This document shows, in pieces, positions 53,973 through 63,666 of a DNA stretch of 64,000 nucleotides. How positions within the stretch are numbered: the first letter of the stretch is position 1; the number at the start of each line of letters is the position of its first letter. This stretch comes from Desulfobacteraceae bacterium (lineage in GTDB: Bacteria > Desulfobacterota > Desulfobacteria > Desulfobacterales > Desulfobacteraceae). The translations under genes were made by a program, and so were the position numbers. The stretch is taken from contig JADGFI010000008.1 of assembly GCA_016743945.1 (NCBI GenBank), positions 62,001-126,000 of the forward strand, written 5' to 3'. The notes beneath the pieces were generated by a model. That model did no database searches. It saw nothing but the letters and a program-made list of their open reading frames with translations, and was not told where the DNA came from.

Positions 53973-55280
53973 ATGGATATTTATAATTTGGTCAGTTTTA
54001 CTGGCATCTTTGGGTTGCTGGCCATTGCATGGTTGATATCACGTTTTATTTTTAAAAATACCCAGAAGATTAATTGGCATTTGTTAAAATGGGCACTCGG
54101 CCTCCAGTTTATCTTTGCCTTGTTTATTTTTGTGGTTCCGGCCGGTGTGACCGTTTTTCAAGAGATAAATGACCTGGCCGTAATGGTGCTTGGGACCGCA
54201 TCTGCCGGGGCACAATTTGTCTTTGGCCCCCTGGCATTGACCCCCGGTGTCCAGGGGTCAATTGGATTCATCCTGGCCTTTCAGGCATTCCCCACCATTA
54301 TCTTTTTTTCAGCTCTTGTGGCGGTGTTGTATTATTATCGAATTTTACCCTTTATTATAGGACTGTTTGCCCGGCTTTTTACACGGGTGATGAGAATTTC
54401 CGGTGCTGAAGCCCTCTGCGCCGCCAGCAATATTTTTGTGGGAATCGAATCGGCCTTTACCATCAAACCTTATATTGACAAGATGACCCGGTCTGAACTG
54501 TGCACCATCCTCACGGCTGGCATGGCCACGGTGGCATCAAATGTCCTGGCATTTTATGTGTTTACATTGCAGACCCAGTTTCCGTCCATTGCAGGCCACC
54601 TGATATCTGCGTCATTTTTATCAGCTCCTGCCGCTCTGGTCATGTCAAAAATTATTTTTCCTGAAACCTCCACCCCCCAAACCCTTGGCAGTGTTGTGGA
54701 TATTCACTATGAACAAGAATCCAGTCTTTTTGAAGCCATTATCAACGGCGCCACATCCGGGCTTAAGGTTATTTTTAGTATTGTGGCCCTCTTGATCGCT
54801 GTGATGGGGCTTGTGGCATTGGTGGACCTGATCCTGGGAAGTACCGGAAATATGGTCAACCAGTGGATCGGCAGCTCAATGGAGTGGTCTTTGAAACAGT
54901 TTTTGGGGTATGTTTTTTATCCTTTTACACTGATTATCGGTATTCCCCCTGTGGATGCCGGCATTATATCCCAGATCATCGGGGAGCGCATTATTTTAAC
55001 CGAAGTGATCTCCTATCAGGACCTTGCCACAGCCTTGACCCAAAAGAGTCTTGTTCACCCACGGTCTGCGGTTGTGGCTGCTTACGCCTTGTGCGGATTT
55101 GCCCATTTGGCTTCCCTGGCTATTTTTGTGGGGGGGATTACAGCCCTTGCTCCGAAAAGGACAGCTGACATTGCCGGAGTCGCCATCAAGGCCTTGATCG
55201 CCGCCACATTTGCCTGTCTTTTGACTGCCTGTGTGGCAGGTACTTTTTACACCAATACCAGTTTGCTGCTGGGAAATTAA
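53973..55280 (+). CDS. CNT-family nucleoside transporter (NupC-like)
   Basis: A 435-aa inner-membrane protein with about ten helices. CNT hallmarks: FQAFPTIIFFSALVAVLYYY, GAEALCAASNIFVGIESAFT (the NxFxGxxE-like substrate motif), GMATVASNVLAFYV and ALCGFAHLASLAIFVGGITA near the end. These proteins import nucleosides with Na+ or H+. It lies 9 nt before rsmG, so they share a transcript. Specificity is not readable. Confidence 0.92.
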   Translation: MDIYNLVSFTGIFGLLAIAWLISRFIFKNTQKINWHLLKWALGLQFIFALFIFVVPAGVTVFQEINDLAVMVLGTASAGAQFVFGPLALTPGVQGSIGFILAFQAFPTIIFFSALVAVLYYYRILPFIIGLFARLFTRVMRISGAEALCAASNIFVGIESAFTIKPYIDKMTRSELCTILTAGMATVASNVLAFYVFTLQTQFPSIAGHLISASFLSAPAALVMSKIIFPETSTPQTLGSVVDIHYEQESSLFEAIINGATSGLKVIFSIVALLIAVMGLVALVDLILGSTGNMVNQWIGSSMEWSLKQFLGYVFYPFTLIIGIPPVDAGIISQIIGERIILTEVISYQDLATALTQKSLVHPRSAVVAAYALCGFAHLASLAIFVGGITALAPKRTADIAGVAIKALIAATFACLLTACVAGTFYTNTSLLLGN

Positions 55281-55289
55281 GGATACAAA

Positions 55290-55970
55290 ATGGGTTTATC
55301 AGTACTCCCCAATTCAATAAAACCAGACATGATTGGGTTTTGTGATCGTTTGAAACAAGGATGTGAGAAAATAGCAGTGGATATTACCCAAGAAGAGATA
55401 TCACTGATGGCTGCCCATGGGGCCCAATTGATCCTTTGGAATAAAAAGATCAACCTGACGGCCATTGTTGAACCCCTGGCCATGGCTGAAAAGCATTTTA
55501 TCGATGCCCTTGCGGTTCAGCCCTTTTTGGGACAGGAAAAAAGAATCATGGATATGGGAACAGGTGGGGGATTTCCTGCCATCCCTTTGAAAATACTCAA
55601 TCCCCGGCTTGATTTTGTTCTGGTGGATTCATCCAGGAAAAAAGTTAATTTTTTAAAACATGTGATCCGGACCCTGGGGTTGAAAAAAATTGAAGCCGTA
55701 CATTCCAGGGTGGAGGATCTTGCCCGTGATGATTTCCATGCCGGTGCCTATGATGCTGTGATCTCCCGGGCTTTTGCCGGGCTTGAAAAATTTGTCGGAT
55801 TTTCTCTTCCATTGCTTAAACCTGCAGGGAAAATATATGCCCTCAAGGGAAAACACGCACCGGATGAAATAACGCCTGATCTCAAGTCTCAATTTGAGAT
55901 CAGGACGGATCATTATCAGCTTCCCTTTGAAAAATCGGACCGGTATATGATTCAGTTGCAAAAACGATAG
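55290..55970 (+). CDS. rsmG: 16S rRNA (guanine-527-N7) methyltransferase
   Basis: Methylates G527 of 16S rRNA. The 226-aa protein has LWNKKINLTAI, the SAM-binding DMGTGGGFPAIPLKI, FVLVDSSRKKVNFLKH and ISRAFAGLEKFV. It is normally near the parAB or mnmG locus; here it follows the nucleoside transporter. Its stop codon lies inside the left arm of a 20-bp terminator stem. Confidence 0.95.
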   Translation: MGLSVLPNSIKPDMIGFCDRLKQGCEKIAVDITQEEISLMAAHGAQLILWNKKINLTAIVEPLAMAEKHFIDALAVQPFLGQEKRIMDMGTGGGFPAIPLKILNPRLDFVLVDSSRKKVNFLKHVIRTLGLKKIEAVHSRVEDLARDDFHAGAYDAVISRAFAGLEKFVGFSLPLLKPAGKIYALKGKHAPDEITPDLKSQFEIRTDHYQLPFEKSDRYMIQLQKR

Positions 55971-56020
55971 CGAGAACAAAGGGGCCAATCCCTGGCCTTG
56001 CTTTGTTCTCGCTATCGTTT
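55962..56020. terminator. Long bidirectional terminator between rsmG and the second EF-G
   Basis: A perfect 20-bp stem, AAACGATAGCGAGAACAAAG at 55962-55981 with its complement at 56001-56020. The loop of 19 nt contains a small GGCCA/TGGCC hairpin. It sits between convergent genes. Confidence 0.85.
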
Positions 56021-56054
56021 GTCTATACAATTGTTCTTGCTATTTTTTTATTAT

Positions 56055-58124
56055 TTAAGCGTCTTTTTCTGCATTTACCCGTTCGATTATTTTCTGGGAA
56101 AGATCACCCGGAACTTCGTCATAATGCTCAAATTCCATGGTAAAGGCTCCCCGTCCGCCGGTCATGGAACTTAAGTCAGGTGCATACCTGAGTATTTCTG
56201 ACATGGGAACAAGAGCATTGATGATCTGTTTGTCTCCTTCCGAATCCATACCCAGCACCCGGCCGCGCCTGGAATTCATGTCCCCCATGATGTCCCCTGT
56301 TGCATCTTCAGGTACTTTGACAGACACCTTCATGATGGGCTCCAGCAAAACAGCCCTGGCATCTTTGGCCGCATTTTTAAAGGCAATGGAGCCGGCTGTT
56401 TTAAAGGCCATTTCAGAAGAGTCGACCGAATGATAGGAACCAAAATCCACGGTAACCCTGAAGTCCACACAGGGAAATCCGGCAAGGATACCGGTCGCGG
56501 AACTTTCTCTTACGCCGGCCTCGACTGCTGGGATATAATTTTTGGGTATGACACCCCCCACAATTTTATCGACAAATTCAAATCCTCGGCCCTTGGGAAG
56601 CGGTTCCAGAACGATCCAGCAATCTCCGAACTGACCATGACCACCCGATTGTTTTTTATGCTTGCCCTGAACCCGAATTTTTTTCTTAAAGGTTTCTCTG
56701 TAGGCTACTTTGGGGGTTGCGATTTCCATGGCCACATTGAATTTTCTTAGGATTTTATCCGCCGTTGTTTCAATGTGAACCAATCCCCGGCCGGAAAGAA
56801 TGGTCTGTTTGGTTTCTTCTTCCCGTCGAAGTTGAAGCCCTGTATCCTCTTCTAAAACCTTGCGGATTGCTTCGTGGATTTTGTCTTCATCATTTTTGGA
56901 TTTCGGAGAAATGGCAAAAGAAATAACCGGCGGCATGGGGGACGGAGCAGGAATCTGGATTTCTTTGCCATTTGTCAGGGTATCTCCTGTCAGGGTATCT
57001 TTGAGTTTGGCAACCGCTACAATGGAGCCGGGAAGGGCGTTGGCAATTGTTTTTTGGTCTTTTCCAGCAATTTCCAATAACTGTGAAAATCGTTCTTTGG
57101 AATCCTTGGTAACATTCAAGATATTGCCTTCCTTGCCCAGGGTTCCGGAAATAACCCTGAAAAGTGAGAGTCGCCCTGCATAGGGATCAACAATGGTGGC
57201 AAAAACAAATCCACAAAATTCGGCTGCAGGATCCGGTGATACAATGACGTGTTCACCATTGGCATTTGTTGCAGTCCAGTCACCGCGATCCAGGGGAGAG
57301 GGCATAAAATCATTAATAAAGTTAAAAACCGTATCAATACCAATCATTTTAACGGCTGAGGTGCAGAGGGCCGGATAAAATTGTGCATCCAGAACTCCCT
57401 GACGGAAAGTGACCTTGAGTTCATCTTCGGTAATTTCTTCGCCTTCCAGATATTTTTCAAGAAGGTCATCATTGAGTTCTGCAATGTTCTCAATGAATTC
57501 TTCTTTTGCCAAGGCAACGTCATCGGCCATGTCAGCTGGGATATCAACCCTTGTGGCTTTGCCGTCCTCATCATATTCATAGGCCTGGCCGGAAATAATA
57601 TTGACAATCCCTTTAAAGTCGTTTTCCTGACCAATGGGATAACAGATGGGAATTATTTTCTTTTTAAGACTCGTTTTGCAGGCAGCAATACAGGTTTCAA
57701 AATCGGATCTTTCCCGGTCCAGCTTATTCACAACTACCAATCCGGGAAAATTGTATTCAAGGGCACAGGCGCCGGCTTCTTCTGTCATGGCCGAAGGACC
57801 GCCAACACCGTCAATAACAAAGATCATTCCATCGGCAACGGGAAAACAGGTTTTAGCAGCAGAAAAGAAATTTTGATCGCCAGGAGTATCCATCAATGTA
57901 ATGGTATGCTTGTTGTGGGTATATTTAATAACAGATGTATTGATACTCTGTTGTTTTTTGATTTCTTCAGGTTGGAAATCCATAACCGTATTGCCGTCTT
58001 CAACCTTGCCGAGGCGGTTGGTAACCCCGGCTTTAAAAAGCATAGCCTCAGCAAGAGTAGTCTTGCCTGCACCTCCATGGCCTGCCAGAGCCACATTTCT
58101 CATGGTTTTGATTTCTTCGCTCAT
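56055..58124 (-). CDS. Second elongation-factor-G-like GTPase
   Basis: A 689-aa EF-G paralogue of the FusA2 type. The start at 58124 has AAAGGAG four bases upstream. G1 is ALAGHGGAGKTTLAE, G3 DTPGDQNFF and G4 NKLDRERSDF, unlike classical EF-G. The later domains are intact (SGGHGQFGDCWIVLEP, DATGDIMGDMNSRRGRVLGM, ELSSMTGGRGAF-like end). Related paralogues work in ribosome recycling or stress translation; which applies here is not certain. It overlaps no neighbour and is followed by a strong terminator. Confidence 0.9.
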   Translation of the reverse strand: MSEEIKTMRNVALAGHGGAGKTTLAEAMLFKAGVTNRLGKVEDGNTVMDFQPEEIKKQQSINTSVIKYTHNKHTITLMDTPGDQNFFSAAKTCFPVADGMIFVIDGVGGPSAMTEEAGACALEYNFPGLVVVNKLDRERSDFETCIAACKTSLKKKIIPICYPIGQENDFKGIVNIISGQAYEYDEDGKATRVDIPADMADDVALAKEEFIENIAELNDDLLEKYLEGEEITEDELKVTFRQGVLDAQFYPALCTSAVKMIGIDTVFNFINDFMPSPLDRGDWTATNANGEHVIVSPDPAAEFCGFVFATIVDPYAGRLSLFRVISGTLGKEGNILNVTKDSKERFSQLLEIAGKDQKTIANALPGSIVAVAKLKDTLTGDTLTNGKEIQIPAPSPMPPVISFAISPKSKNDEDKIHEAIRKVLEEDTGLQLRREEETKQTILSGRGLVHIETTADKILRKFNVAMEIATPKVAYRETFKKKIRVQGKHKKQSGGHGQFGDCWIVLEPLPKGRGFEFVDKIVGGVIPKNYIPAVEAGVRESSATGILAGFPCVDFRVTVDFGSYHSVDSSEMAFKTAGSIAFKNAAKDARAVLLEPIMKVSVKVPEDATGDIMGDMNSRRGRVLGMDSEGDKQIINALVPMSEILRYAPDLSSMTGGRGAFTMEFEHYDEVPGDLSQKIIERVNAEKDA

Positions 58125-58184
58125 TACTGCTCCTTTCAACAATTAAATTAATAATATTTAAATAATGAAATTCAAATAATAGTG

Positions 58185-58946
58185 TTATGTTATCTTTCCA
58201 TGAAACGTAAGGGATATGATATATTCCTCGTTTCCTTTGGGTCCCAGAATAGGGGAGGGCACCACATCATTAATCCCATATCCCCTGTCTCGAAAAAAAG
58301 ATTGAATGTCCTGAATCACCTTTTTCCTGATTTCCGGATCCTTTACAACACCACCCTTGCCGACATTTTCCTTTCCTGCCTCAAATTGGGGTTTGATCAA
58401 TGCCAAAACCCCGGTACTTTCCTGCATAAATTTTTCAGCTGCGGGAATTACTGTTTTAAGTGAGATAAAAGAGGTGTCTGCCACCACCATATCCACTTGT
58501 TCATTTATTGCATCATAGGCCAGATGCCGGATATTACTTCGTTCAATGACCACGACCCTGTCATCCTGCCTCAATTTCCAGCTAAGCTGTCCGTATCCCA
58601 CATCCACGGCATACACTTTTTTTGCCCCAAACTGCAGCAGGCAGTCTGTAAATCCTCCGGTGGATGCACCGATATCAAGACATATAAGATTTTTCACACA
58701 TATGGGAAAACTTTTCAAGGCTTTTTCAAGTTTAAGTCCTCCCCGACTGACATAGGGGTTGTCATCCTGCTTAACAATGATTAAAGCATTGGTCTCCACA
58801 AGAGTGCCGGGCTTGTCAATCACCCTGTCATTCACCAGGACCTTACCGGCCATGATCATGGCTTTTGCCCGGTGCCTTGAAGAAATCAGCTCCTTTTCAA
58901 CCAATAGCAGGTCTATCCTCTTTTTAAGCGTTTTTTTAGATGCCAT
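58185..58946 (-). CDS. TlyA-family S4/FtsJ rRNA methyltransferase
   Basis: A 253-aa protein with an N-terminal S4 RNA-binding domain (LLVEKELISSRHRAKAMIMA, GKVLVNDRVIDKPGT) and an FtsJ-like methyltransferase domain (CLDIGASTGGFTDCLLQFGA, KKVYAVDVGYGQL, VVADTSFISL). TlyA proteins 2'-O-methylate 16S and 23S rRNA and were first described as haemolysins. It overlaps the 3' end of dxs by 11 nt, the dxs-tlyA order seen in many bacteria. Confidence 0.92.
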   Translation of the reverse strand: MASKKTLKKRIDLLLVEKELISSRHRAKAMIMAGKVLVNDRVIDKPGTLVETNALIIVKQDDNPYVSRGGLKLEKALKSFPICVKNLICLDIGASTGGFTDCLLQFGAKKVYAVDVGYGQLSWKLRQDDRVVVIERSNIRHLAYDAINEQVDMVVADTSFISLKTVIPAAEKFMQESTGVLALIKPQFEAGKENVGKGGVVKDPEIRKKVIQDIQSFFRDRGYGINDVVPSPILGPKGNEEYIISLTFHGKIT

Positions 58947-60840
58947 CTGTGCCGAACCCTGTTAAATCGGGACCTGCTAACGCTAAACCTGCTGCAACAA
59001 TAGCAGAAGAATCCACCCCATAATCTTTTTTTAAAAGGTCCTGGGGACCGTGCTCCACAAATTTATTATCGATACCGATTCGCTTGAATTCAAGGTCTGT
59101 CATGCCGTTATCGGCATACATCTCCAGAATAGCAGATCCAAATCCACCGGCCAGCATATGCTCTTCCACGGTAATAATCTTTTTAATTTTGGCTGCTTTT
59201 TCCAGGAAAAGTTGTGCATCAAGGGGTTTTACAAACCGGGCATTGATAACCATGGCAAAAATTTTCTTTCGGGCCAATTGCTTTGCTGCGGCCATTGCCT
59301 CATAAACAGACTGCCCAATGGCAATGATCATGAGATCATCCCCTTCTGTGACCACCTGGGCCTTGCCGATTTCAACGGGCTTAACCTCCGCCTGGATCTC
59401 AACGCCCTGGCCCTTACCCCGGGGATATCTAAGCGCTATGGGCCCATCGTGATTGATGGCGGTCAGAAGCATCCTGGCCAGTTCATTCTCATCCATGGGC
59501 GACATGATGGTCATATTTGGCATGCTTCTTAAATATGAAAAATCAAACAATCCGTGGTGGGTTGGACCATCTTCCCCCACAATCCCCCCCCGATCAATGG
59601 CAAAAACCACCGGATGGGCATCAATACATACATCGTGGAGGATCTGGTCATAGGCCCGCTGGAGAAAGGTGGAATAGATAGCCACCACGGGTTTTATCCC
59701 CTTGGAAGCAAGTCCTGCAGAAAAGGTAACGGCATGCTGTTCGGCAATGCCCACATCAATAAACCGGTTTTTATATTCTTTAGAAAATTGCGTTAATCCG
59801 GTTCCTTCGGGCATGGCAGCCGTCACCGCCACAATTTTTTCATTGGTTTTGGCAAAGCGCACCATATGGGATCCAAACACCTGAGTGTAGGAGGGCACAG
59901 GATCCGCTTTTTTATTGCTTTTACCCGTATCCACAGCAAAAGATCCCACGCCGTGAAAATAGACGGGATTTTTTTCCGCAGGCGCATATCCCTTCCCTTT
60001 GATGGTGGTTACATGGAGGAGCACCGGGGAATCCGGATTTTTAATATTGGTCAATATATCAATCAAATGGTCCAGGTTATGGCCGTTGATGGGACCGAAG
60101 TAATCAAAATTAAAGGCCTCAAACAGCATGCCGGGGGTGACAAAGGTTTTAAAGGAATCTTCCCATCGTTTGGCAATCTGGTACATGTCGTCCCCGATCT
60201 TGGGAAGAGATTTTAAAAATGCGCCAAACTGGTTTCGCATGTTCTGGAGATATCTGGCCGATAAAGTCCGGCTCAGATAGGAAGACAGGGCACCCACATT
60301 GGCAGAAATGGACATGTCATTGTCATTGAGGATGACAATTTGTTTTCGTTTCAGATCACCTGCCTGGTTCAATCCTTCATAGGCAAGCCCTGCTGTCAAG
60401 GATCCGTCCCCAATGACAGAAATCACATCAGACGCGTCACGGTTCAGGTATTTGGCATAACAGATTCCAAGGCCAGCGGAAATAGAGGTGGAGGAATGGC
60501 CCACGGTAAATCCGTCAAAAGGGCTCTCCTTCATTTTTGTAAATCCTGAAATCCCCTTGTACTGACGCAGGGTATCAAAACTCTTATTTCTTCCGGTAAT
60601 AAGTTTATGGGCATAGGCCTGGTGGCCCACGTCCCAAATCAGGGTGTCCCTGGGAAGATCAAATACATAATGGATCGCAAGGGTCAGTTCAACAGCCCCT
60701 AAGCTCGAAGCCAGGTGTCCACCGGTTTTGGAAACCACATCAATGATCCTGTTTCTGATTTCCTTTGCCAGCAACGGCAGTTCAGCGCGTGATAATTTTT
60801 TAATGTCTTCGGAAGTGTTTATTTGTTCAAGCAGACTCAA
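58936..60840 (-). CDS. dxs: 1-deoxy-D-xylulose-5-phosphate synthase
   Basis: First step of the non-mevalonate isoprenoid pathway, from pyruvate and glyceraldehyde 3-phosphate with thiamine diphosphate. The 634-aa protein has GHSSTSISAGLG, the TPP-binding GDGSLTAGLAYEGLNQAG with NDNDMSI, and the transketolase pyrimidine domain with DVGIAEQHAVTFSAGLA and GPTHHGLFDFSYL. It sits directly after ispA, which uses its downstream products. Confidence 0.97.
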   Translation of the reverse strand: MSLLEQINTSEDIKKLSRAELPLLAKEIRNRIIDVVSKTGGHLASSLGAVELTLAIHYVFDLPRDTLIWDVGHQAYAHKLITGRNKSFDTLRQYKGISGFTKMKESPFDGFTVGHSSTSISAGLGICYAKYLNRDASDVISVIGDGSLTAGLAYEGLNQAGDLKRKQIVILNDNDMSISANVGALSSYLSRTLSARYLQNMRNQFGAFLKSLPKIGDDMYQIAKRWEDSFKTFVTPGMLFEAFNFDYFGPINGHNLDHLIDILTNIKNPDSPVLLHVTTIKGKGYAPAEKNPVYFHGVGSFAVDTGKSNKKADPVPSYTQVFGSHMVRFAKTNEKIVAVTAAMPEGTGLTQFSKEYKNRFIDVGIAEQHAVTFSAGLASKGIKPVVAIYSTFLQRAYDQILHDVCIDAHPVVFAIDRGGIVGEDGPTHHGLFDFSYLRSMPNMTIMSPMDENELARMLLTAINHDGPIALRYPRGKGQGVEIQAEVKPVEIGKAQVVTEGDDLMIIAIGQSVYEAMAAAKQLARKKIFAMVINARFVKPLDAQLFLEKAAKIKKIITVEEHMLAGGFGSAILEMYADNGMTDLEFKRIGIDNKFVEHGPQDLLKKDYGVDSSAIVAAGLALAGPDLTGFGTDGI

Positions 60841-60856
60841 TAGTTCTTACCTTAAT

Positions 60857-61813
60857 TTAGTGATCTCTGTTAATAATATAATTTGCGATGGCCCGCAAAG
60901 GGTCTGCTTGTTTATCAAATTTTGAAATCGCAGTAAGCGAAATATCAACCAATTGCCTTGCATAGGCCTTGGATTGTTCAAGACCTAGGATGGCCGGAAA
61001 AGTCATTTTATCATTCAGCGCATCGGAACCGATTGCTTTTCCCATAATGTCTGGATCCCCCTCCACATTTAAAATATCATCCATCACCTGAAAGGCAAGG
61101 CCGATATTATCCGCATAGCTCCCAAGAGATTCAAGTGCCTGGGAATCTGCTCCTGCACTTAAAGCACCTGCCTCCACACTGACACATATCATCCGGCCGG
61201 TTTTCAGGCCATGTATTTTTTTAAGATGATCTAAAAGGTCTTGTTTATTCCCGATATTATTCTCGTCAATGATTGATTCAATGATTGATTCAATGAATTG
61301 GGCTTGCATGTCCAGCATCTGGCCTTCCACCATTCCGTTGACCCCGGCAGCAAGGGAAATTTGAGCCACCAATTTCAGCAGAATCGAACTTTTGGGGTAG
61401 AGCTCAAAGACAGTATCCGGCCGGGTCAACACATAAAAGGCGTGGGTTAAAAGGCCGTCCCCGGCCAGTATGGCTGTGGCCTCTGAAAATTTTTTATGGC
61501 AGGTGGGTGCCCCCCGTCTTAGATCATCGTCATCCATGGCCGGCAAGTCATCGTGTATAAGAGAATAGGTATGAATCATCTCTATGGCACAGCAGGCGGG
61601 CAGGGCAGTAAGGGGGTTCCCCCCACAAGCCTTGGCTGCTGCCAATCCCAGTACAGGTCGAAGGCGTTTTCCCCCGGCCATGAGGGAATGTCCCATGGCC
61701 TGAACCAATTCACGACTAGGATCCAACTGGCCCAATATTTTTGTAAGCGAGTCCTCAACAAGGGTTTTATTTACGTTTAAATAGGCGGATAAATCAAATG
61801 AAAGCTTATTCAT
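60857..61813 (-). CDS. ispA: Farnesyl/geranyl diphosphate synthase
   Basis: Condenses isopentenyl and dimethylallyl diphosphates to C10-C15 prenyl diphosphates. First Asp-rich motif LIHDDLPAMDDDDLRRG, second in FQVMDDILNVEGDPD, plus GGKRLRP near the start. The ATG at 61813 overlaps the xseB stop region; a TTG two codons upstream is less likely. A 12-nt tandem duplication (caatgattgatt twice, 61267-61290) repeats ESII in the protein. It is followed 16 nt later by dxs. Confidence 0.94.
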   Translation of the reverse strand: MNKLSFDLSAYLNVNKTLVEDSLTKILGQLDPSRELVQAMGHSLMAGGKRLRPVLGLAAAKACGGNPLTALPACCAIEMIHTYSLIHDDLPAMDDDDLRRGAPTCHKKFSEATAILAGDGLLTHAFYVLTRPDTVFELYPKSSILLKLVAQISLAAGVNGMVEGQMLDMQAQFIESIIESIIDENNIGNKQDLLDHLKKIHGLKTGRMICVSVEAGALSAGADSQALESLGSYADNIGLAFQVMDDILNVEGDPDIMGKAIGSDALNDKMTFPAILGLEQSKAYARQLVDISLTAISKFDKQADPLRAIANYIINRDH

Positions 61814-62030
61814 TGTCAAAGGGTTCTTCCTTCATAGACCCGTCATTGCCCCGGGTTAATTGGGTTATTTTTTTTTCTGTTTGATCCAGTATATCCAGAC
61901 AATACTTGGAATGGGTTATACCGGTTTCATATTTTTTTACGGCCTGTTCAAGGCTTAAATCTCCGGATTCCATTTCCCTAACGATTTCTTCGAGCTGCTT
62001 TAAGGCTATCTCAAATGTTTTTTTGGCCAT
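61806..62030 (-). CDS. xseB: Exodeoxyribonuclease VII small subunit
   Basis: A 74-aa helical subunit that assembles on the XseA catalytic subunit. KTFEIALKQLEEIVREMESG, then DLSLEQAVKKYETGITHSKY is the typical signature. The start codon follows the xseA stop directly (TAAATG) and the end overlaps ispA. xseA-xseB-ispA-dxs-tlyA is a classic conserved string. Confidence 0.96.
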   Translation of the reverse strand: MAKKTFEIALKQLEEIVREMESGDLSLEQAVKKYETGITHSKYCLDILDQTEKKITQLTRGNDGSMKEEPFDNE

Positions 62031-63407
62031 TTATTTTTTCTCCACCCGGGTCACCAGGCGTCCTTTAGATAATACTATTTCAATTTGATCATCAACGGCT
62101 GCATCCGCAGCATCCATGAGTATTTTTTTTCCGGGTAAAATTCTTGCGATACTATACCCGCGATCCAGAACGGATCTGGGGTTAAATGCAGCAAGTTTTA
62201 CCCCCAACTCCCTGGTTTTTGTTTTCCAGGCAAAAAGGCGGCTATCCATTTTTTGTCCCAGGGCCGTGGTAAATCTTTCCACCTGTTTTTTGTGCTCCCC
62301 GATGTTTACCAGGGGCGTTCTTCCCTCCAGGGTTTTTTGTAGCCAGGATATCCGTTCCCGGTTATGTCGAACCCGGGTTTTAAGCGTTCGCTTCATCCGT
62401 TGGTCATATTCTTCAATTCTATTTTTAAAGTCATTTATGATGCGATCAGGGCTTTTGAGTCGGGAATTGAAGTCGTCTAATTTTTGCTGAAAGAAATTTA
62501 GTCGTTGGCCCATGGCATGGCCAAGGGATGCCTGAAGCGTATTAATCCTTTGAATCAATGCGCTTTTGTCTGGAAGGGCCAATTCTGCAGCAGCCGAAGG
62601 GGTAGGGGCCCGAAGATCAGCCACAAAATCGGCAATGGTAAAATCGGTTTCATGACCCACCCCTGTAATAACCGGAATTTTTGATTCAAATATGGCCCTG
62701 GCAACCCGTTCACTATTAAAGGCTGCAAGATCTTCGATGGATCCGCCGCCCCTGGCAAGTATAATAAGATCCGCCTTTTTGGAAACAAGGTTTACGGTTA
62801 CAATGGCCTTTGCAATCTGGTTTTTGGCAGTTTCCCCCTGAACTTTAACAGGGACAATTTCAAGATGGCACCCGGAAAAACGACGGCGGGCTACATGGAT
62901 GATATCCCGGACAGCCGCACCGGTCCCAGAGGTGATCACATTTATTTTAGATGGTAAAAAAGGTATTGGCTTTTTATGTGCATCTTCAAAAAGACCTTCG
63001 GATGCCAGTTTTTTTTTCAATTGTTCAAAGGCAACCTGCAAGGAACCAATTCCTTCAGGTTCCATGTGTTCAAAAATTAATTGATAGGATCCCCGGGGTT
63101 CATAGAGAGAAATCCTGGCAAGGCCGATAATCTTCATGCCCGATTCCGGTTGAAATTTCAGGCCTCGTTTCTGATTTTTAAACATAACACAGGAGATGAC
63201 GGCATTTGCATCTTTCAAGGAAAAATAGGAATGACCAGATGCAGGCGTGGCATAATTGGAGATTTCCCCCATGATCCATAAAAAAGGGAACCGTTCTTCA
63301 AGAAGAAATTTGATTTCCCTTGTCAAGGTTGAAACCGAATACATATGCCCATTATTTTTTTGTGCTGTTTTCATTTTCTTATAAACCCCATGCAATAGCA
63401 AAGTCAT
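62031..63407 (-). CDS. xseA: Exodeoxyribonuclease VII large subunit
   Basis: A single-strand nuclease that degrades DNA bidirectionally with XseB. The 458-aa protein has the N-terminal OB domain (VSTLTREIKFLLEERFPFLW, MGEISNYATPASGHSYFSLK), the catalytic domain with NVITSGTGAAVRDIIHVARR, ILARGGGSIEDLAAFN and GVGHETDFTIADFVADLRAP, then a long coiled-coil stretch and a C-terminal RGYSIAR domain. The true start may be the Met at 63374 or 63344 rather than 63407, as no strong ribosome site marks any of them. Confidence 0.95.
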   Translation of the reverse strand: MTLLLHGVYKKMKTAQKNNGHMYSVSTLTREIKFLLEERFPFLWIMGEISNYATPASGHSYFSLKDANAVISCVMFKNQKRGLKFQPESGMKIIGLARISLYEPRGSYQLIFEHMEPEGIGSLQVAFEQLKKKLASEGLFEDAHKKPIPFLPSKINVITSGTGAAVRDIIHVARRRFSGCHLEIVPVKVQGETAKNQIAKAIVTVNLVSKKADLIILARGGGSIEDLAAFNSERVARAIFESKIPVITGVGHETDFTIADFVADLRAPTPSAAAELALPDKSALIQRINTLQASLGHAMGQRLNFFQQKLDDFNSRLKSPDRIINDFKNRIEEYDQRMKRTLKTRVRHNRERISWLQKTLEGRTPLVNIGEHKKQVERFTTALGQKMDSRLFAWKTKTRELGVKLAAFNPRSVLDRGYSIARILPGKKILMDAADAAVDDQIEIVLSKGRLVTRVEKK

Positions 63408-63505
63408 AATTTATAAAACAATGGCATGGTTTTAACAATACTAATCTGGGGTTCTGGACAAAATTTTAGCGGTGAACATGGGCTGACAAAAAAAACATAT
63501 TTATA

Positions 63506-63536
<31 letters not shown>

Positions 63537-63589
63537 TTGTTTTTTTGTTAAAAACACCCGATAAAATAGTGCCTAACCAAATTGTAATC

Positions 63590-63617
63590 TTGAAATATCC
63601 CCTTCCCGTGTTATATT
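63590..63617 (+). promoter_or_regulatory. Probable sigma-70 promoter of the Bax-inhibitor gene
   Basis: TTGAAA (63590-63595), 16-nt spacer, TATATT (63612-63617), 50 nt ahead of the start codon. Confidence 0.4.
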
Positions 63618-63666
63618 AACTTTTAGCTATCATATTGACCAAATGTTTTTATTCGGAGGATTTACA

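Noticed and set aside
57381..58151. 256-codon plus-strand open frame
   Set aside because: Antisense to the second EF-G gene, no ribosome site or motif.
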